A DNA stretch of 5,112 nt from an uncultured cyanobacterium (GTDB lineage: Bacteria; Cyanobacteriota; Cyanobacteriia; CACIAM-69d): NCBI GenBank assembly GCA_937894105.1, contig CALCTI010000067.1, forward strand, positions 1-5,112. Reading direction: 5' to 3'. The notes under the pieces were generated by a model. It saw only the letters and a list, made by a program, of their open reading frames with translations, ran no database searches and was not told the origin of the DNA. The translations under genes were made by a program, and so were the position numbers. Numbering within the stretch: position 1 is the stretch's first letter; each line of letters opens with the position of its first letter. Positions 1 to 5,049 of this stretch are shown one piece after another.

Positions 1-597
1 TTTCGCAGCATACTCCGCAGTTACGTTCCCCCCTTCGGTGACTATATTTTCTTACCGAGGATTAGCCCACGCCTGATTATCATCGTGAAGGTGCCCGTGG
101 TACATATCCATCAGGTTTTCAATCAAAAAGGAAAAATGCCCTGGACAGTCGACGGTGGCGACGCTGGCAATGTAGTTTAGATGATCCCATTCGGGGATGG
201 GCATGGGAGGCGGCAAGGTGTCAGGATCCACGTTGGCTACCGGATATAGCCAAATAAAGCCATCCTGTTCTCGCACGGGATAGGTGGGAATCCGACAGCT
301 GGGCAGCCGTTGGTTGGGTGCCAAATAGGGAATGGTTTTGTAGCCGCCGTCGCCGTTAAATTGCCAGCCGTGATAGGGGCACTCAATGGCTCCATCCACC
401 ACCACCCCGTCGGATAGCTTTACAAACCGGTGGGGGCAACAGTCGTCCATGGCCGCGATCGCCCCGTCATTTTGGCGATAAATCACCACGGAGCGCCCCC
501 ACAATTCCACCGCTAAGGGGCGATCGCCAAGCTCAGTGCTGCGAGCCACCCCATACCAGCAGTTGGGATCAATACCGGCTTCACGTAGGGACACCAT
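1..597 (-). pseudogene. Rieske [2Fe-2S] non-haem iron oxygenase, interrupted by an in-frame stop and cut by the window edge
   Basis: Starts at the ATG read from 597 and is open for 181 codons to a TAA at 52-54. The N-terminal half is a complete Rieske domain: C54-P-H56, 16 residues, then C73-P-Y-H76, which binds the [2Fe-2S] cluster. It is followed by a mononuclear-iron motif N161-L-M-D164-M-Y-H167-G-H-L-H171. This resembles the PAO/vanillate-demethylase-like Rieske oxygenases of cyanobacteria, which are normally about 330-350 residues; the substrate cannot be told. Past the TAA the same frame is open to base 1 and reads ENIVTEGGNVTAEYAAK. From memory of the family, this resembles the stretch that normally follows the HGHLH motif. 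I infer a nonsense mutation in an otherwise intact frame, rather than a natural end. If translation stops at 52, the C-terminal half, including the expected carboxylate iron ligand, is missing and the product should be inactive. Two HIP1 sites lie inside. A sequencing error is the main alternative. Confidence 0.8.
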
Positions 598-671
598 AGT
601 TGCTATGCCTGTTGAGACCTCACGGCCAATTTAAGGCATGGATTTAGAAGGCGGGGGAAATGGGCGCTACC

Positions 672-700
672 ATGGCACAATCATTTGCACTTTTTACAAT
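672..700 (+). promoter_or_regulatory. Candidate sigma70-type promoter for the rightward membrane-protein gene
   Basis: A -10-like TACAAT (695-700, 5 of 6 to consensus) lies 17 bp downstream of a weak -35-like ATGGCA (672-677, 4 of 6). A start of transcription near 707 would give a leader of about 120 nt before the ATG at 828. This is consensus matching only. The 598-827 gap also has to hold the promoter of the divergent Rieske gene, for which I found no convincing match. Confidence 0.3.
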
Positions 701-827
701 TTCATCCCATTCCGTTTCGTTTTGACTTGTTTCGTTGCTATTTTTGGCTCCTAATTCGTCCCTATTTTTCGTCGCCAATTCGCCCCTAATCCTTCACCAG
801 TCTGCCGCCAAAGTTTTAGGGATTACT

Positions 828-1298
828 ATGACACCAACAGAGAAGCCCGCAGAGACACCCGCAGAAATCTCCATCGAAGCATCGGAAAATAGCTCCACCG
901 CAACGCCGATCAATTCGCCCCCCTCTCGCTGGCAGAAAATAACCCGATGGCTTCGGGGCGGATTTTGGGCTGGGCTAGGCTATATGCTGTCACCCCTGTC
1001 CTGGTGGAACGACATCTTTTTCAACTTACCGATCGCCTACGCCTTCGGTTACGGCGTGTCCTGGTTAAACGGGGACTGGTTTCTCCCCGGCACCGTGGTG
1101 GGCTATTGGCTATCCAATGTGATTGGCATTGTGATGATGCAGGTGGGCATCACCGATGTGGCCTGGGGCGATCGCCCGCGCAACCTAAAGCGGGACATCC
1201 TGTGGGGCGTCGTCGGGTCAACGGTATATTCCGTGGTGATCGTCCTGCTTGCCCGCTGGGAGGTGCTGCCCCTGCCGGACTTTTTACCCGTTGTTTAG
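828..1298 (+). CDS. Small conserved-looking membrane protein of unknown function (156 aa)
   Basis: I chose the ATG at 828 because AGGGA (818-822) sits 5 nt upstream as a ribosome binding site. The frame can be extended to a TTG at 735, but the extra 31 residues look like translated leader. The first 35 or so residues are a low-complexity Thr/Pro/Glu/Ser-rich hydrophilic tail, followed by a basic Trp-rich segment (RWQKITRWLRGG, about 34-45). Hydrophobic segments lie at about 61-80, 87-108 and 125-146, which suggests three membrane helices. A charged loop, WGDRPRNLKRD (113-123), lies between the last two; a HIP1 site falls in its codons. I do not recognise a named domain, and no catalytic motif is evident. 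The composition and HIP1 suggest a native cyanobacterial gene. It ends 10 nt from the convergent gene on the other strand, and the gene on its other side is divergent, so it is probably transcribed alone. Function unknown. Confidence 0.8.
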   Translation: MTPTEKPAETPAEISIEASENSSTATPINSPPSRWQKITRWLRGGFWAGLGYMLSPLSWWNDIFFNLPIAYAFGYGVSWLNGDWFLPGTVVGYWLSNVIGIVMMQVGITDVAWGDRPRNLKRDILWGVVGSTVYSVVIVLLARWEVLPLPDFLPVV

Positions 1299-1308
1299 GG
1301 GCTGGGAA

Positions 1309-1674
1309 TCAAGCTTGAGTAGTTAGGGACTGGGATTTGCTTGGAGGGGCGATCGCCAAATTTTTATGGTGTTCAAATTTCCTCCGCTTAAAACTATCTT
1401 GTTTCAAGTTTTTACCCTTGCGCGCGGATCCCTGGGCCGCGATCGTCGGTATCGGGTTAGCAGACACCGAATCAGCGGAACGCTCCAGGGGCGTAGGCTC
1501 AGACTCCGCCACATTCCAATGGGTCGGAAAAGCCGATACGGCAAAGGGACAAGCCTTCCAATCCCCGCGCACCAAAGCATCCAGTTGACCGCAATGTCCT
1601 CCGCGCCGTCCCTCGGGGGTGTAGTGGCGGCAATGGCGACAGGAGGAAATCAAACCAGTAGAGTGGGAGTCCAT
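1309..1674 (-). CDS. Small four-cysteine (putative zinc-binding) cyanobacterial protein, 121 aa
   Basis: Read from the ATG at 1674 (MDSHSTGL...) to TGA at 1309. A TTG at 1695 would add 7 residues, but the ATG is more natural; neither has a clear Shine-Dalgarno sequence. The N-terminal 45 residues hold the distinctive part: C12-R-H-C15, then YTPEGRRGGHC (Cys28), then VRGDWKAC (Cys42). The four cysteines (12, 15, 28, 42) could bind one zinc or a cluster. I recall similar short cyanobacterial proteins with the pattern CRxCRxYTPEGRRGGxC, annotated as hypothetical, but cannot verify this here. The C-terminal half (about residue 60 onward) is polar, rich in Lys, Ser and Gln, and probably disordered; it contains a HIP1 site at 1349-1356. 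It converges with the membrane-protein gene and has a gene-free stretch upstream. Function unknown. A role in binding nucleic acid or protein is only a guess from the cysteines and basic residues. Confidence 0.75.
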   Translation of the reverse strand: MDSHSTGLISSCRHCRHYTPEGRRGGHCGQLDALVRGDWKACPFAVSAFPTHWNVAESEPTPLERSADSVSANPIPTIAAQGSARKGKNLKQDSFKRRKFEHHKNLAIAPPSKSQSLTTQA

Positions 1675-1913
1675 GGTGCAAAAGGGGAACAACAATAGAC
1701 AGGTAGAGGAAAGCTGACAAGGGTCACGGACCAGGGGAACGGGAGAAAGGACGCTCCAAGGATCAGTTGATCAAGTGCGATCAAACGCAAATTGACAGAG
1801 CGTAAATCGAATCTCAAAAACCCATGCCACGCCCCGTGGAATATCCTGTTGAAAATGTCAAAAAACGCAGCATAAATTGGCACTTTAGAAAAAGCGTCCC
1901 TTTACGCATATTT

Positions 1914-1972
1914 TTGTCTGCTTTTAATTTGCCTGTTTTTACAATGGGCGAATAAAGCTGAATGGCAGACAA
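1914..1972. repeat. Inverted repeat / potential long stem-loop
   Basis: TTGTCTGC (1914-1921) is exactly complementary in inverted orientation to GCAGACAA (1965-1972). Inside it, ATTTGCC and GGCGAAT can form a second nested stem of 7 pairs with one G-U. Together they give a two-tier hairpin with a T-rich apical loop. It is not followed by a T tract on the plus strand, so it is not a typical terminator. It could be a structured leader or small-RNA element. Visual pairing only; no folding energy was computed. Confidence 0.4.
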
Positions 1973-2075
1973 TCACCCCAACTTTCGTGGACTAGAACTT
2001 GTCAGAAGAAACCAGATAGATTCTGAGAGAAAAAACGTGTCGGACAAGTCAGTTACTGTTCGGGATCAAGGCTAG
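1962..2075 (+). CDS. Doubtful 37-codon small ORF
   Basis: ATG at 1962 to TAG at 2073-2075. It encodes a hydrophilic 37-residue peptide starting MADNHPNFRGLELVRR, with no membrane segment and no motif I recognise. There is no good Shine-Dalgarno sequence upstream. The right arm of the 1914-1972 inverted repeat covers codons 2-4, so the start could be masked in the RNA. An open frame of this length arises often by chance, and I list it only because it is the cleanest short frame in the gap. Confidence 0.13.
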   Translation: MADNHPNFRGLELVRRNQIDSERKNVSDKSVTVRDQG

Positions 2076-2111
2076 AAGGAGTGCTGTAAGTTCCCTTTTA
2101 TTATTGATCCC
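2062..2111. repeat. 8-bp inverted repeat GGGATCAA...TTGATCCC
   Basis: GGGATCAA (2062-2069) pairs perfectly with TTGATCCC (2104-2111), with a 34-nt loop. The pairing can continue with C2061-G2113 if C2112 is bulged. The loop contains AAGGAG (2076-2081), a strong Shine-Dalgarno-like sequence with no start codon at the right distance. A second small hairpin (AACCA/TGGTT, 2119-2131) follows at once. This suggests a structured transcript, but no known RNA family was recognised. Confidence 0.4.
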
Positions 2112-2207
2112 CGCCTTAAACCAAGGTGGTTCGTGCTGAAGCCAGGTGGAGAGAGGCCTCGGACCAGGAATGGTTCATGAGTGAATTATGAGTATATTAA
2201 TATTTTA

Positions 2208-2226
2208 TTTATGGTCTAGACATAAA
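2208..2226. repeat. Palindromic site around GTCTAGAC in A+T-rich DNA
   Basis: The perfect 8-bp palindrome GTCTAGAC (2214-2221) is flanked by TTTAT (2208-2212) and ATAAA (2222-2226), which are also inverted copies, with one extra G at 2213. With no loop in the centre it fits a dimeric DNA-binding site better than an RNA hairpin. No regulator can be named, and no gene starts close by. Confidence 0.3.
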
Positions 2227-2293
2227 AAGTAATCGTGACAGGAGATGCTCTCTTTGGAGTTTTTGGGGCTGGGGATCAAGGAAAATAGATTTC

Positions 2294-2329
2294 AAAAGGT
2301 TTACTGAGTGTTAGTGTAAACACCCTTTT
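2294..2329. repeat. Imperfect hairpin with T-rich downstream flank (weak terminator candidate on +)
   Basis: AAAAGGTTTAC (2294-2304) pairs with GTAAA...CCTTTT (2316-2320 and 2324-2329), leaving a 3-nt bulge and an 11-nt loop. On the plus strand it is followed by a T-rich run (CTGTCTTTATTTTG). The stem is A-T rich, so it would be a weak intrinsic terminator at best. No plus-strand gene upstream is established; if it works, it would end a non-coding transcript from the gap. Confidence 0.25.
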
Positions 2330-2550
2330 CTGTCTTTATTTTGTTTGTCTATGCAATAAAAATGCTTCCTTAAAAAGTTCTGGGAAAGACTAGCTTGAAG
2401 TGCTTAAGAAAGGGAAAAAGCCAGGAAAAGGTCTTTTGTGGTTTCTTTTCTAATATTTGTTTGAGCCCGAAAGTACAACAAAAAAATAGATGTTGCTATT
2501 GGGATTTTCATTCCACCCTTTCCGGAAGAAAACTTGTATGCTGGCGTTGC

Positions 2551-2589
2551 GGTTGCGACCAATTACCGGTTACTTGGGGATCGCAGACC
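2551..2589. repeat. Bulged stem-loop just past the 3' end of the DciA-like gene
   Basis: GGT-TGCGA-CCAA (2551-2562) pairs with TTGG-GGA-TCGCA-G-ACC (2574-2589), giving 12 pairs with bulges and an 11-nt loop. It lies about 40 nt beyond the stop codon of the minus-strand DciA-like gene. It may protect or end that transcript, but there is no U tract directly after it on the minus strand, so an intrinsic terminator is not supported. Confidence 0.28.
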
Positions 2590-2629
2590 AGCGGGTAATG
2601 AAGGGGGTGTGGAAAGAGCTGTGTCGCGT

Positions 2630-3277
2630 TTATTGACGGTTAGCCGGTGTTGGGCTGTTCGTACGCCACTGGTGGGAGGCGCAAAGGGAGCAGCATTGCC
2701 ATCGCTGAAGTTCTTCGACTGGGGTTGGGGCGGTACAAACGGGGCACGGGGGGCGGGTCTGGGTTTGCTGCTGAATCTGATGAGCCCAGTTTTGGAAGGC
2801 TTGGGCAGGGTCGGTGGCTGAAGTGCTGATGTTTTGGGGCGGGCGATCGCCCCCGGGAGCCTCGCCATTACCTTTGCCGTCACCTTTTCCACTACCTTGC
2901 ACCCAATCGTCCCCAGCGACGGTATCGTCGGGCTGTGATGACTGAGTCGACGGTTTGGGTTGGCTTTGGGACCAGCGGGCGGTGGAAAAGTGTAGCTGTT
3001 GGACCGGCGGGTTAAGGGGAGGATTTTTAAAGTGGCGGTTAAGTTTTTGCAGCAGCCGCTGACGTTCAAACATTAGATTTTGAGACCAGCTATTGCTGGC
3101 GGTGGCGATTTTAAGCTGCTGATTTTGGAGGGAGATGGGGCGGGTGTGGCGGGCAACGGTTTCACCGGCGATCGCCTCCCAGTGGTCACGAATACGCCGC
3201 AGCTGCTGGTGGGTTTGCCAGTGGGGATTCTGCTCTACGTTTGTCAAAATACGGCTGATTGAGTCGAAATTGCCCAT
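2630..3277 (-). CDS. dciA: DUF721/DciA-family protein (putative replicative-helicase loader/operator) with C-terminal zinc ribbon
   Basis: ATG read from 3277, TAA at 2630-2632, 215 residues. The first 95 or so residues match the DUF721/DciA pattern: a helical start (SISRILTNV), then HWEAIAGETVARHTRPISL (32-50), LKIATASNSWSQNLMFER (55-72) and LLQKLN (75-80). DciA is the ancestral bacterial partner that delivers or controls the DnaB helicase at origins in bacteria without DnaC or DnaI, and cyanobacteria fit this. Residues about 96-175 are a polar Gln/Ser/Gly-rich linker, probably disordered. The C-terminus has C178-P-V-C181, 14 residues, then C196-S-L-C199 preceded by W193, which looks like a zinc ribbon. 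Family assignment rests on recalled motifs. No clear Shine-Dalgarno sequence is present. The gene stands alone, divergent from the SPOR-like gene across 417 bp, with a gene-free region downstream. HIP1 sites lie at 2843 and 3168. Confidence 0.82.
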   Translation of the reverse strand: MGNFDSISRILTNVEQNPHWQTHQQLRRIRDHWEAIAGETVARHTRPISLQNQQLKIATASNSWSQNLMFERQRLLQKLNRHFKNPPLNPPVQQLHFSTARWSQSQPKPSTQSSQPDDTVAGDDWVQGSGKGDGKGNGEAPGGDRPPQNISTSATDPAQAFQNWAHQIQQQTQTRPPCPVCTAPTPVEELQRWQCCSLCASHQWRTNSPTPANRQ

Positions 3278-3311
3278 GATTCAGGTTATTACTGACTTAG
3301 GTTGTTGCGAA

Positions 3312-3331
3312 GGCGCGCCATTATTTGCGCC
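3312..3331. repeat. Small inverted repeat GGCGC...GCGCC upstream of the DciA-like gene
   Basis: GGCGC (3312-3316) and GCGCC (3327-3331) flank a 10-nt A/T-rich loop, 35-54 nt upstream of the minus-strand start at 3277. It could form a G-C-rich hairpin in the leader or act as an operator. Only 5 pairs, so chance is quite possible. Confidence 0.2.
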
Positions 3332-3462
3332 GTCAATTAAGCTCAGAAGCCTACCCAGTGGGGACGCCCTTCAAAAGTAAGCTAAGGGTTGTTGTGGGCG
3401 TAGGTGTGGGGTGGGTGTGACCGTTACGTTTATTTTTATCGCTTCTACTGTTTCGCACTTCT

Positions 3463-3654
3463 TTAATGGGATCTTGGGCTAAAACAGGACCAGGCAACTT
3501 GCGTAAGCTCGGCCCTGTAAGCTTGTGACATTGTGTCCATCTTTTCCAGGTTTAGGAGAAACTGTTTACGAAAAGGTCTAAAATCTTGATTTTGACGGGC
3601 TTTGTGGCGATTCCGACAGGATTCAATATCCTTGTGTAAAATCCGTAGAATCAC
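3463..3654 (-). CDS. Doubtful small ORF (63 aa, GTG start)
   Basis: Open from a GTG at 3654, directly preceded by an in-frame TAA, to a stop at 3463-3465. The product would be a basic, Gln/Arg-rich soluble 63-residue peptide (MILRILHKDIESCRNR at the start) with no recognised motif. There is no Shine-Dalgarno sequence. It lies antisense to the probable leader and promoter of the SPOR-like gene and upstream of, and in the same direction as, the DciA-like gene. The spacing of 185 nt argues against tight coupling. Its last third overlaps a terminator-like hairpin, so a non-coding explanation is equally possible. Confidence 0.2.
   Translation of the reverse strand: MILRILHKDIESCRNRHKARQNQDFRPFRKQFLLNLEKMDTMSQAYRAELTQVAWSCFSPRSH
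3484..3518 (-). terminator. Terminator-like hairpin on the minus strand
   Basis: Read on the minus strand, ACAGGGCC and GGTCCTGT can form 8 pairs (one G-U) around a 19-nt loop. The second arm runs straight into TTTTA. This has the form of a modest intrinsic terminator for leftward transcripts, about 205 nt upstream of the DciA-like start. If used, it would end a leftward small transcript starting in 3520-3690, or limit read-through towards the DciA-like gene. The long loop and short T tract keep confidence low. Confidence 0.28.
3613..3642 (+). promoter_or_regulatory. Candidate promoter for the SPOR-like gene
   Basis: A -10-like TAAAAT (3637-3642, 5 of 6) lies 18 bp after CCGACA (3613-3618, 4 of 6 to TTGACA). 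Transcription would begin near 3650, leaving a leader of about 45 nt before the ATG at 3695. Consensus matching only. Confidence 0.28.
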
Positions 3655-3662
3655 TTAAAGCG

Positions 3663-3679
3663 TTTGGCGGCGGGCCAAA
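3663..3679 (+). promoter_or_regulatory. Leader hairpin close to the SPOR-like start codon
   Basis: TTTGGC (3663-3668) and GCCAAA (3674-3679) form a perfect 6-bp stem with a GGCGG loop, ending 15 nt before the ATG at 3695. No Shine-Dalgarno sequence lies between hairpin and start. It could influence translation or mRNA stability. It is not a terminator, since no T tract follows on either strand. Confidence 0.25.
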
Positions 3680-3694
3680 AATATTATTAGTCTT

Positions 3695-5026
3695 ATGCGC
3701 ACTCGAAATCGACGCCAATCTAATTCCCGGGATGCCATGAATAGTGTCCATCCGGTGATCCAAGCGGCTTTGGAAAGCTTGGATGTGGATTTGGACCGGG
3801 AACTGGCCCGATATCGGCGATCGCGCCCGCGTCCCAATGGTGGGGTTCGGCGGTTTTGGCTGGGGCGTTCTCCCGATAGTGGTCAGCCCGAAGCGGTGCC
3901 GGTGCCCGATGGTGCTTCTGGCAATTTTCCGCCTTCTTTAGATCCAGGAGACTTGGGCGAGGACGGGGGCGCGATCGCCCCATTTGATAGCCCGGGGGAT
4001 TTAACGCCCCAGGACGAAGAGCAGACAGAGTTACAGGATGCGATTACCCAACGTCCGTCCATTTCTCAGCAGCCGCTCCCGGATCCCAAGACAGCATTAG
4101 AAAATCAATCGCTAGAAACAGCGGCGATTGGGCAAGCCAGCGCTTTGTTAACGCAACCGCAAAATTTTGCCGCCATTGGGGGCGTGCCTGCGGAGGATTT
4201 ACCGCCGCCGGAAGCCTATGCGTTCCCTAGCGTGCGGGAACAGCGGGCCGCAGAATCAAAAAAGAACAAAAGGAGCTGGTGGAGCGGTACCGGTGTCGCC
4301 ACAATTTTGATGATGACGGCGGGGACAATTTGGACCTATTACGCCAACTATCCCGATAGCGATCAGTATCTGCAAATGGCGCAGGTGTTTCGCACGGTAG
4401 CTGATGCCACAGGGTTAGATGCGCTTGATCCGGCGACGACGGTGGGCACGGGTACAGAATCGACGACGGTTACTACTGGGGAGGGTGCGTCGGATAGCGC
4501 AGCGGTGCCAGGACCAGATTTGTCTAATCAAGAGTTTGCCGGGCTGGATTTAGAAACCTTGAGCGTGCTGGGGACAAATCAGTCGTCGCAGGGTGAGGAA
4601 GAGGTGTTGGCCAATACGACTATTAGCGGTTTGCCGACGGTGACGGAGTTGCCCGGTGATGGCATTGCCGGAGGTCAGCCCCAGGGTAATGGGGGGGGAG
4701 AAAGTGCATCGGGCGATAATGAGACGGACGAGAAGGAAGATAATCAAAAGGCGCCAGAAATCACTGAGATTCCTTCCGACGGCACGGGCTATTTTTATGT
4801 GGTGGAGCCTTACAAAACCAATAATTCGGGCGATCGCGAGGCTTTGCTAGCCCAAGCACGTCAGTTTGTTCCCGATGCCTATGTGCGCACCTTGGCGGGG
4901 GAACCCTACATTCAGTTTGCGGCGCTTGATAGGCGGGACCAGGCAAAAACCTTGGCCAAGCGGCTGCTAGGGGAAGGACTAACCATCCAGATCCTGCATC
5001 CCAAAGGCTCTGACGCTGAAAATTAA
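3695..5026 (+). CDS. Single-pass membrane protein with C-terminal SPOR-like domain (443 aa)
   Basis: ATG 3695 to TAA 5024-5026; an internal ATG at 3737 (residue 15) is an alternative start, and neither has a good Shine-Dalgarno sequence. Order of parts: a short basic start; a helical segment HPVIQAALESLDVDLDRELA (19-38) followed by YRRSRPRP; an acidic, Pro-rich cytoplasmic stretch to about 185; a basic KKNKR stop (189-193) before one membrane helix (about 196-216), predicting the N-terminus inside; a long Ser/Thr/Gly/Asp/Glu-rich linker (about 245-360); and a compact C-terminal domain (364-435) running GYFYVVEPYK...YIQFAALDRRDQAKTLAKRL...LTIQILHP. That alpha/beta pattern resembles SPOR domains, which bind denuded glycan strands in septal peptidoglycan. 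By analogy with FtsN-type proteins it may act at the division site or cell wall; this is inference. It is divergent from the DciA-like gene. Three HIP1 sites lie inside (3817, 3971, 4830). Confidence 0.8.
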   Translation: MRTRNRRQSNSRDAMNSVHPVIQAALESLDVDLDRELARYRRSRPRPNGGVRRFWLGRSPDSGQPEAVPVPDGASGNFPPSLDPGDLGEDGGAIAPFDSPGDLTPQDEEQTELQDAITQRPSISQQPLPDPKTALENQSLETAAIGQASALLTQPQNFAAIGGVPAEDLPPPEAYAFPSVREQRAAESKKNKRSWWSGTGVATILMMTAGTIWTYYANYPDSDQYLQMAQVFRTVADATGLDALDPATTVGTGTESTTVTTGEGASDSAAVPGPDLSNQEFAGLDLETLSVLGTNQSSQGEEEVLANTTISGLPTVTELPGDGIAGGQPQGNGGGESASGDNETDEKEDNQKAPEITEIPSDGTGYFYVVEPYKTNNSGDREALLAQARQFVPDAYVRTLAGEPYIQFAALDRRDQAKTLAKRLLGEGLTIQILHPKGSDAEN

Positions 5027-5049
5027 CGCCAGCCGCTCAGGCTACGATA

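Larger units (their letters stand above)
1675..2629. other. About 950-bp gene-poor, A+T-rich intergenic region with inverted repeats
   Basis: No convincing protein-coding gene is visible on either strand. The longer open frames here have poor starts and no family resemblance. The stretch is visibly richer in A and T than the flanking genes and lies entirely inside a 1.5-kb interval (1357-2842) without HIP1, whereas the rest of the window has nine copies. It holds several inverted repeats, listed separately, and a short direct repeat GGGATCAAGG at 2062-2071 and 2272-2281. It lies upstream of the four-cysteine gene and downstream of the DciA-like gene, so it could hold a long leader, a small RNA, or decayed sequence. 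I could not match it to tRNA, tmRNA, RNase P RNA, SRP RNA or Yfr1 by their conserved motifs. Confidence 0.6.
455..4837. repeat. HIP1 palindromes (GCGATCGC), nine copies
   Basis: Perfect copies begin at 455, 520, 1168, 1349, 2843, 3168, 3817, 3971 and 4830. All lie inside the five protein-coding genes or the interrupted Rieske gene, and none in the intergenic regions. HIP1 is highly over-represented in many cyanobacterial genomes, so this is the strongest clue to the organism. A near-copy, GCGATCGT, lies at 1439. Confidence 0.9.

Noticed and set aside
947..1318. Open frame overlapping the small membrane protein on the same strand
   Set aside because: It is basic, Arg/Gly-rich translation of the membrane-protein gene in another frame, with no motif. 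The overlapping frame has clear membrane segments and a ribosome binding site.
1792..1797. Perfect TTGACA (-35-like) on the plus strand, and another on the minus strand at 1856-1861
   Set aside because: Neither has a -10-like hexamer at 16-18 bp, so no promoter was called.
1650..1883. Minus-strand frame upstream of and overlapping the four-cysteine gene
   Set aside because: No ribosome binding site and no recognisable family; it overlaps the better-supported gene in another frame.
2240..2307. ATG at 2245 directly behind AGGAG, 20 codons
   Set aside because: The spacing between AGGAG and ATG is zero, which is too close for a working ribosome binding site, and the frame is very short.
2395..2598. 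67-codon plus-strand frame in the gene-free stretch
   Set aside because: TTG start, no ribosome binding site, odd Cys/Trp-rich composition and no family resemblance.
2490..2636. 48-codon plus-strand frame ending antisense to the DciA-like stop
   Set aside because: No Shine-Dalgarno sequence, no recognised family, and a length common by chance. Its end overlaps the DciA-like gene on the other strand.
2563..3069. Long minus-strand frame inside the DciA-like gene
   Set aside because: Pro/Ser/Lys-rich shadow of the DciA-like coding frame; the DUF721 and zinc-ribbon motifs are in the other frame.
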